This document shows positions 56,355-64,000 of a DNA stretch of 64,000 nucleotides, piece after piece; the stretch's first letter is position 1; each line of letters starts with the position of its first letter. Origin of the DNA: Viola odorata (taxonomy: Eukaryota; Streptophyta; Magnoliopsida; Malpighiales; Violaceae); assembly GCA_963691705.1 (NCBI GenBank), contig OY829540.1:43932158-43996157 (forward strand), in the 5' to 3' direction. Position numbers and translations under genes: made by a program. Below the pieces are notes generated by a model. That model was not told the DNA's origin. It saw nothing but the letters and a program-made list of their open reading frames with translations, and did not search any database.

Positions 56355-57649
56355 ACTGCCAAGACATTCTCTCCCATAATGATCAACTCTACTCCTGTCA
56401 ATTTTTTTTTTAGTACATAAGTCTTTCAAAAACTTAGCATATCTAGAAATGGAAGTGATTGCATTAAGTATAGGGAGAGACTTTGCTAAGAATATTAAAA
56501 ATATCCATGTCCTCTTTCTCCCTTCTAGTCTTGGCAGACCTTTTAGGGAAAGGTGGTAGGGTTACCTTCACTTCCTGTTGCACAAGTGTTTCTGCATTGG
56601 TTTTGGTCAGTGTTGGTTCTGGTGGTGAAATCTCAGCTTCTGGTTCTGGTGCGAGAATTCCTAAGTCCTAGCCTAGAATAAGGCCTTGTCTGGTTGACAA
56701 ATTTATCCCACTTCTCAGCTTCACTGTGATGACATTATGTTTGGGGTTGTCTTTAGTCATGGAAGGTAATTTTCCTTCATTCTCCTTCTTGTTGAGAGTT
56801 GTAGCTAACTGTGTTATCTGTTCTTTAAGGTTTGCCATGCTTGCTTGAGTGTGTGCAATATTGGTTTGTGTGGTTAAGGAAAACTATTTAATAAGCTCCT
56901 CAAATGAACTATTAGATGTTTGAGGTTGATTGGTTGGTTGGACAGGGCCTTGCTGTTGATTTTATAGAGGTCTATGTTGGAAGTTTTAAAGGTTAAATAA
57001 AGGTTGAGGTTGCTGATTCCAACTGAAGTTGGGGTGTTGTTTCCAACCAGGGTTGTAAACATTTGAATAAGGGTTATTCATCTTATTCTGGCCTTGATTG
57101 AACCCCATCAACGCATTAACATGTGCTCCATCTTTCAGCATTAGACAAGTATTAGTTGGATGTCTCGTTTGACAGCAGAGTCCACATGCTTTAACCTGTT
57201 GTGAATTTCCTGCCATAACAGAAAGTAGCATATTATTCATTTCAACCAATTTACTTTCAAGTGATGATAGACTAACCTCTTTGACTGGATTAGTTCTCTC
57301 ATAACTTTTGTTTTCTAAACAATTATTGGTCATGGTTTTGATCAACTTCTTTACTCTTGTTGGAATTAGATCCATTATAACTCCACCGCTTGTTGCATCC
57401 AATTTCTCTTTGTCACTCTGTCTAGTTCATACCATCATAGAAGTATTGAATCAATGATTGATTTGTTACTTCATGTGAGGGACAAACAACCTGCATCCTC
57501 TCGAATCATTCGAAATACTCCCCAAAGCTCTCATCATTAAGCTACTGAATTGCAACTAAATTCTTCCTAGATGCTCCTACTTTGTTGGCTTGAGAGTATT
57601 TCTTTAAGAATGCATCCAACATTTCAGCCCACGTTGTAATGGTATGAGT
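56355..57649 (-). pseudogene. H: Athila gag and start of protease, fragment
   Basis: Minus-strand gag: TITTWAEMLDAFLKKYSQAN, NKVGASRKNLVAIQ, FERMQVVCPSHEVTNQSLIQ, then 57402-56986 with the zinc knuckle CGLCCQTRHPTNTC (perfect CX2CX4HX4C). Near 56440-56400 comes the Athila block AKFLKDLCTKK then TGVELIIMGENVLAV, where G interrupts. Stops at 57542-57544, 57506-57508 and 57422-57424 are TAG, TGA and TAG in places where Gln, Arg and Gln would fit. This is a different Athila subfamily from A, D and I. The 5' part lies beyond I, outside the window. Confidence 0.82.
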
Positions 57650-58705
57650 AGTGATCGTCAGTCAAATATACTTCAAATTTATCTTGATGCCTAAATGCAC
57701 AAGTAAATGTGTATAGAGCAAGACAGGTTCGAACCACAGAGATTGAAGGATTAATATGTTAATAAAAATGTATGACAGAGAGAAAGTGCGACAGAGAAGG
57801 AACAAGTAGCACAGGGGGAGGGGTTTATGTTGATTAGTGAACTAATCAACTCAAAATCAGGAGCTAACAAGACAAATAAGTAAAGCTTCTTATCTAGGAC
57901 ACGAAATGAAATCACAATCCAGGGCTAGATAACAGAACACAATCGGGGGCATGAAAGCAAGAAAAGTAATTAGAAGTATATAAATCAGATAGGAAGGAAT
58001 CTTAGCAAAAGGTGTTCTCGGGTTCCTTTCTAGGTCGGTCAATCATTGGCACAGAAATATTCCAGACTCAAGTACAGACCTGCTATAGGGACCGCGTTTC
58101 CACACCGCATCCCCTACTTACCTTCTTAGTAGGGGTGGCAAAAATCTACCCATACCTAATGGATACCCATACCCAACTAATTTAAGTGGGTATGGGTGTT
58201 AAATGGGTTAGTGCAATTTTTAAATGGGTAGAAATGGGTACTATACCCATTTAAACTAAAATAGGTGGGTTTTATTGGGTTGGGTAATGGGTACCAATTA
58301 AACCAAAGCCAACCCTATCCCTCCCCTTCTCCTCTCTCTCTCATCTTTTTTATTTTTCTTTTTTAAACAAATTCAATTTTCTTAATTTATATAATGAACA
58401 AAATAAATTAAAAACTACACCAATGTAATCTCTATCTCAAGATAAGTAATTATATATCCACTTTTCTTAATTTTTTTTATTTTTTAAAAATGGGTTCTTT
58501 TATACTTTTGATCATAGATCATTCATATACATATATAAAATGCGTCCATGTTAGTTAATTTCTCTTTTCAATTAATTAAACTTATTGTTATTATAATTAG
58601 TAGACTAAGCTTTGTTTTTAATTTGTAAAATCAATATAATATTTGTATTGATAAATATTTTCTTTTTTTTGGTAATAATATGATTTTTTGTTTGCTTATA
58701 AATAA

Positions 58706-58708
<3 letters not shown>

Positions 58709-58783
<75 letters not shown>
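58709..58783. repeat. J: (TA)n microsatellite
   Basis: About 75 bp of uninterrupted TA dinucleotides in the AT-rich interior of J. Confidence 0.97.
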
Positions 58784-58786
<3 letters not shown>

Positions 58787-59680
58787 TTTATTTTGCCATG
58801 GTCATGTCATCATCACTTTCGTGGCTGCAGCAGAGTTTTTTTATGTTTACATTATTTCAGTTTTCTTGCCTACCAACTACTAAGAACCAACATTTTTTTC
58901 TCTACTGTGAGTGCTTCCGTGTTTTTATTCTTTAAAAAAAATAGGTAGAAATTATCTGTTATAAATATTTTTAATACTTGATTCTATGTGAATATGATTA
59001 ATTGTGATTCTACGAGTAAGGAATATTTATTTTTCAAACTAAATTAATTTATTTTTCATTAATTTAGTTTTGTGTTTATCGAAACTATGTTAATAATATC
59101 TTGTGCTGTTTATGATTATTTTTTATTTTTTTCAGCTACATAATTAATGAGTTACTAATAATATAAAATAAATGCAATTTCAAATGTTTTATTTCTAGAG
59201 AATTATTAAAATATTTTAACTATTCTCATTAGATAAAATCAATTATATATTTCAAATTTTAATTATCATTATAATCGTTGAGTCTGAAAAAAAAAATTTC
59301 ACCGAGTATGTAAAAAAAGAAGAGAAAGTAACATTCAACCTTATTATTTAATTGATTGGATTGGGGTCAAAAATAAAATTAATAAATTAAAAGTTAATAT
59401 TTAAAGAGTTGCTACAAATTTTTATTTAAGAATGAAAAATCTCGTAGGATGTACAATTTTCACACAAACTCAATTAGCATATATATAAAACTCAATTAAC
59501 ATTGTTCTAATAAGGGAATTTCAAGTTTTTTTACATACGCATGCAATGTTATGTTAATAATATTAATTAATTCCTTGAATAATCAATAAAACCAAAAGTT
59601 GCAAAAGTGAAATACTACTAACTGTTAGGTCGATAGTGCAAATGCATTAAAAGATGAACAACGAACATATAATTTTGGGT

Positions 59681-59810
59681 AAACGATAAAACCCGAGCCT
59701 AAATGGTCAAACCCGAGCCTAAACGGTCAAACCCGAGCCTAAATGGTCAAACCCGAGCCTAAATGGTCAAACCCGAATCTAAATGATAAAACCCGAGCCT
59801 AAACGGTCAA
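59681..59810. repeat. J: 20-bp tandem repeat
   Basis: Six and a half exact-period units of AAAYGGTCAAACCCGAGCCT, with TAAA replacing TCAA in two units. It lies about 70 bp before the right subterminal repeats begin. Confidence 0.95.
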
Positions 59811-61159
59811 AAGCTACATTTTTTTAGTTAAACATAGTATTTTTAATCTTACTTGATAAAAAATTATATTTATTGAGTGAGTATGATTTAAATGGGTGTA
59901 AATGGGTATAAATGGGTGGGTATGATTTAAATGGGTATAAATGGGTATGGGTACCCATTTAAAAAATTATATGGGTAATAAATGGGTATGATACCCATAC
60001 CCACCCATACCCATTTAGTCATTACCCATACCCACCCATTTGCCACCCCTACTTCTTAGATAAAAGCCACCCCCCGTTTCCACATATGAGGTGACCTTGA
60101 CGTTCAGCCGTCCTCCCAGGCACGAATGCGGGGAGGCACTACTCAAAACGCCCATGAAGGGGAGGTAAGACAGATCTAGGGCGCGATAGCTTAGCTTGTC
60201 AGACTCGTATCGCATACCCTAAATAACCGTTTACCCCTAGACAGAGGCCTCTCGCGCTGCCTCCACTAGGTGTCTACTCTAACTCAAGGCTTCGCGTCAG
60301 TTATAACCAAGAGAATGACAGTACTCAAACAGAAATATCAACAGTTGATCAGGCCCTTAACATTCCTAAATGAGCATGGGATTAAAACGGTAAACAATTA
60401 TATGTCACAAGAGAATATATTAAGCATGTATTAGGCCTCCTAACCGAACCCTACAACCCTCGAAACACCCTTTACCAAGAAGATGGAACTTAGCTACTCA
60501 TACTAGAATATAATCAATAGATGATGATAAACATACAATAAATAAGAGAGAAGGGTTAGAAGAAACCGAAAGGATGAAATAGTATTAATCAAAAGCTTCC
60601 CCTTTACAAAGTTGGCGGCTGCTCCCAAATGCTTAGAGGAGATGATCCCTAGAAATTAGGGTAAGAGAGAGTGATGTATTAATTGCCTAGGTCAGTCGTC
60701 ATTACACAAAACCCTAAAACTTAGTTTATATAGGCTAAAGCTAGCTAGGGGATAAAAACAGCTAAGGGGAAGGAGGATGAATGAGGGCGTGATAGCACAT
60801 GTCCTTCAGGGGAATATCTTGGAATCCTAGCGCACCTGAAAACTTCTGGAAGCGCACGGAATCCCGTGCGAATCTTTGAAGATGTTTCTCTTTGGTTTCG
60901 ATTAAGAGAAGATGCAGATTTGTCGCGGCCAAGAGACTGCTCACTGGTCTAGTTCGCGTCTAGACCTCGACGATAATCTGGACTTCTAGGCCTTGAAGCT
61001 GGAAATCCTCAGGAATACTCCAAAAATGCTTCTTTTCGATCTTTTCCTTCGATTGACTCTGATCTGCAATAAAGATAGAAATAAGGATCAAATGCCAGAA
61101 TCAAGCCCCCGAAAGGGCTAGAAAAGAAGGTAAAATCATGCTTATGAGACATGCTATCA

Positions 61160-61174
61160 CACATCCCCACACTA
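61160..61174 (-). promoter_or_regulatory. I: polypurine tract
   Basis: Minus strand TAGTGTGGGGATGTG directly precedes the LTR start TGATAGCATG, as in A. Confidence 0.8.
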
Positions 61175-62463
61175 CCCCAATGCTCGCCCTCGAGCATTAA
61201 CAAAATTGGAAAACTACCTCACGCACTAACATACATCTTTAACCCCCAACACACAGAATAGACATGGCATCCGACAAACTACACCCAATCAACAAATCTA
61301 GCCTAGAAAAGCACCTGCATCTGACTGATGGAATAACGACCCCATCAACCAGACTTTCCCAAACCAAGCCTATTCACCAGCAATAGATATGTGTTTGCAC
61401 TCATACTCAAAACAAAATATGTGTTTAGGCTATCACTCAAGAATGCAAATAACACAACACAGGCAGAGTTTGCACGTCAATCCGAGTACTGTAGGTCACA
61501 TGCGAGGGCAATCTAATGATCAGAGGCAACTTTGCAGAAAATAAAAATAAAAAAGGAAAAGGAAAGAAGAGGGGTAGAAAGGAGAGAGGAGTGGAGCGAG
61601 CTGAAGGGAACAAAGGTGAAGGGAGAAGAGGGAAAGGATGGAAAGAGAAGAAAACAAATCTGGGGAAGGATTCCTTGGCTTAGAAGAAGGCGAGACGGTG
61701 AGCAACACTCGCTGAAGAAGGCTGATGGCGACGGCTAGACAATGACTTCGGCTTTAATCAGCGGGGGAGGTCTGCGTTATGCTTCGGGGGCTCGAATGGC
61801 TGCCTTCTGGAATGCCTAACCTGTTTTTATTTGGAGATAAATATTTTTCTGCTTTTCTCTTTACTTTTTTATTATTTTTTATTTTTTATTTTATATATAT
61901 ATTTTAACCGAAATAAAAGCAGGCAGACCAGGCATTTACTTTTCTTCTTTTTCAGCTTCGAAACTTGCATTCGCATTTAATTTCCTCTTTTTCTGAACTG
62001 GAGCTGGGCTGGCAGAGCTTTAAATACTGCTTTAGGGCGCTTGATTCCAAGGCCTTGGGAATTGATTTTACTTCCCCACACTTAAATTCTAGAGTGGTGA
62101 GGAAGTAATACTGAGATGTTGTCGTGGCCTCGAATCCTTATTTCTACTCTAGCTTTTTTGTGCCCTTGATAATATCTTCTCCCCACACTTATCTTCTTCG
62201 GAATCTAGCCCTTGCCTTTGTGATGAAGAGTGTTGCTCACCTGCCAAGGAAAGGACAATGAAAAGAAGCAAATGGTTAGAAGAGAATGGAGAATGGGAAT
62301 CGAGGGCATGAAAAGGAAAAGGAGAGAGATAAATTCAGAGAGAAAAGAAGGAAAGAAGGAAAGAAATTTAAAAAGTTACAAAGTTTCCTCGTCGTTTCGC
62401 TGCTTTCCCTCGTCTAATGGTGCCTATACCCAGGGATATTATGCAAACCTAGACAGTGCCTAG
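61175..62463 (-). other. I: 3' untranslated region
   Basis: About 1.3 kb, collinear with A's 3' UTR. PPT-like motifs (minus AAGTGTGGGGA) lie at 62071-62085 and 62178-62191. Purine-rich at 61540-61660 and 62260-62370. The open frames there are simple sequence. Confidence 0.75.
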
Positions 62464-64000
62464 TCAAGCATTTTCACTCAGAAATAAATAGGCATGAAGC
62501 TCAAAAAATGACCCATAATGCTTTCGGGTCTGGACTGTTGTAGATGCTTTCTGGGCTTGGCGAGATGTCTCGGCATGGGCAGGAGGAACAGAAGAAGATC
62601 GAGGTCTTGAAGGATCTGGATAGTCGAATCGCCCCCCGTTCTTGGTCCCGAAAACCTTATCTCCTGGTGGTGTATAACCTGCAGAGAAACTCAGCACACC
62701 TTGTGAAACACAAAGATGACCCATAATGTCTAAGGTACGGATATCTAAATGTTTGAATGCAAGGGGTTCAGAAAGGTTGTTGTCATACAGGTTAATATTA
62801 TGCAATTTTACAGCAATCAGGGAGATAAGGGATCCTAAAATAGGACCTCGGGCACCGTTTAGAACATGAAGGATACCTGAGGCGACCCAAAAACTGAGAT
62901 TAACCCTACGCTTATGCTTCATGCACCATAAAAAGAAAAGTTCCTGCACAGATAACTGTCCCGAGGATCCAAACCGACCCGAAAAGGTGAGGGCTAGATA
63001 TCTATGTAGGATGCGCAATGCAGGGTCAGCAATTTCATGGGCTTTACTTTGTTTAGGGTCAAACTTAGCATCAGGGTTATTGGTAAACTCACGAAACGCA
63101 ACAGAAGCATAAAAAATATGGGGTATAACAGTCAGAGTATTTTTATACGCAGCAGAATCTAACTGATCAGGCTTAACAAACCCAAGCGGACAATTGAATT
63201 CATTAAGAGACAGTAGGGTCCATTTGTTTACCAACCTAAAGTTTATCAGACCAGGGGTAGAGAGGTTGGGACCTACTTTACCTTTCGGCCTGAAACTATC
63301 AGAGGCAACCCAAAAGGTAGTAAAGATCTCAAGCGAGAGTTCAATAAAGGTGGGGTGTTCTAGAAAGAACATGGCTTCCCAACCAATATTAGCCACTAAT
63401 TCTTAGACTCTAGACTCTATGCCCATCTTGGCTAAAAAGTTCATATCCAGGCGCGCACAGGAGCTAACGCCTTTGTGACTCAATTGGTGCAGTTTATCAA
63501 GTGAAGGTTTGTCATTAAAAATCAACCATTCATATAACACAAAAAGGTTAGAAGTGACCTGGGTAGAAGTCGCTCGAGATGCAGAAGGGGGAACTGGCGT
63601 CGGGGCCTTGAGATCTGAAGTGTCTTCGGGACCTCAAGACTTTTTGGAAGTCGAGGCCTTGGCTTTGCTGGAGGGGGGCAGCTTCCGCTTCTGTCCTACC
63701 GGCGTCTCAACTTCTACCGGCTGCTCCGCTCTAGCAGGAGCTTTCTATTTGCCTTTCTTTGTCGTTGCCTTTTTAGCGGCGACTTCCCTCTGTTTCTTCT
63801 CTTTCTCGGCGGCTTCCTTCGCCGCTTCTTCAGCTTCGAGGTCCTTAGCTTCTTCTTCTTCCTCCTCAGCCTCTCCACTCTCACCAGTACCTTCCGCTAA
63901 GGCTTCATCTGCCTGCTCTGGCTCAACCTCCTCCTCTTCTGCCTCCGATTCGGATACCAAGATGTCCTTGAGAACTTCCTCCATTGTGAGGTCTGGCTCG
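62464..64000 (-). pseudogene. I: post-pol ORF (ATHILA-domain, so-called env-like), three stops
   Basis: One minus-strand frame from the window edge to 62464. MEEVLKDILVSESEAEEEEV begins an acidic segment, then a Lys/Ala/Glu-rich stretch to 63748, a TAG, a linker with a TGA near 63637, and a TAA near 63405 just before the globular domain (ELVANIGWEAMFFLEHP, SLNEFNCPLGFV, RILHRYLALTFSGRFGSS, LDIMGHLCVSQGVLSF, VFGTKNGGRFDYP). Unlike A it has no frameshift, so it is the better template for the family. No membrane segment or signal peptide is visible. The first codons lie outside the window. Confidence 0.85.

Larger units (their letters stand above)
58130..60051. mobile_element. J: non-autonomous hAT-type DNA transposon
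   Basis: 1922 bp bounded by 13-bp inverted repeats TAGGGGTGGCAAA / TTTGCCACCCCTA and a perfect 8-bp target duplication CTTCTTAG (58122-58129 and 60052-60059). Both features define hAT. The subterminal 150-200 bp on both sides are packed with ATGGGTA/TACCCAT words, likely transposase-binding repeats. No transposase frame is present: the interior is AT-rich and non-coding. Confidence 0.95.
57650..61159 (-). repeat. I: 3' LTR containing J
   Basis: 3510 bp, of which 1922 plus an 8-bp duplication is J, leaving 1580 bp collinear with the LTRs of A. Plus-strand start TGATCGTCAGTC, end ATGCTATCA. The TATA box is kept (minus TATATAAAC, near 60725-60733). Confidence 0.92.
57650..64000 (-). mobile_element. 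Athila-type element I, 3' part, inserted in H
   Basis: Third member of the family of A and D. It shows the 3' LTR (57650-61159, carrying J), PPT, 3' UTR and post-pol ORF, then runs off the right edge before pol. The flank at 57645-57649 is AGTAG, the presumed target duplication. Its pol, gag and 5' LTR should follow beyond 64000. Confidence 0.9.

Noticed and set aside
58709..58783. Origin or matrix-attachment site in the TA run
   Set aside because: It is a simple microsatellite within a DNA transposon; nothing else supports such a role.

Overview
This window is plant nuclear heterochromatin made almost entirely of nested LTR retrotransposons. I see no host gene, tRNA, rRNA or CRISPR array. 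The organism must be a flowering plant: the elements belong to the plant Ty3/gypsy lineages Athila, Tat (Retand/Ogre-like) and chromovirus (CRM-like), and the Athila primer-binding site matches plant tRNA-Asp. The density and depth of nesting suggest a large genome. The species cannot be named from the sequence.

I call the elements A to J. The oldest visible layer is H, an Athila gag fragment on the minus strand at 56355-57649. G, a chromovirus-like element, sits in H with its 5' LTR at 55412-56354. F, a second chromovirus-like element, sits just inside G with its 5' LTR at 54487-55289 and gag at 52936-53651. D, an Athila element running from before position 1 to 52935, is inserted in the gag of F. 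D is split by two Tat elements. B (1034-31458, plus, target duplication GCATG) lies in D's 3' UTR. E (34425-49615, minus, target duplication CCTCC) lies between D's gag and protease. B is split in turn by A (2308-15377, minus, target duplication GGCCC), a full-length Athila inside B's 5' LTR, and by C (21793-28306, plus), a CRM-like element beside a 53-bp tandem repeat in B. Rightmost is I (57650 to the window end, minus), an Athila inserted in H. The LTR of I carries J (58130-60051), a hAT-type DNA transposon with an 8-bp target duplication. H > G > F > D > B > A makes six levels of insertion.

A, D and I are one Athila family with LTRs of about 1.5-1.6 kb. The order is gag, protease, RT, RNase H and integrase, then a post-pol ORF with an acidic Lys/Ala/Glu-rich N-terminus and an ATHILA-type domain. 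C has the chromovirus order gag-PR-RT-RH-IN, and its pol frame runs 138 codons into the 3' LTR. E has gag, PR, RT, RNase H, a second RNase H and integrase on the minus strand. Its downstream half holds an oppositely oriented (plus-strand) set of genes, two of which are tandem paralogues. The better preserved one (39389-41690) has a TATA box and two canonical introns. B has a gag but no recognisable pol, and carries a minisatellite.

All coding regions are broken. Many of the stop codons are what C-to-T change at methylated CAG, CGA or TGG codons would give, as expected for long-silenced DNA. The most interesting signals are the spliced antisense gene pair in E, the LTR-encoded C-terminal tails in C and G, the pol-less satellite-bearing B, and the hairpins and repeated PPT-like motifs in LTRs and 3' UTRs.
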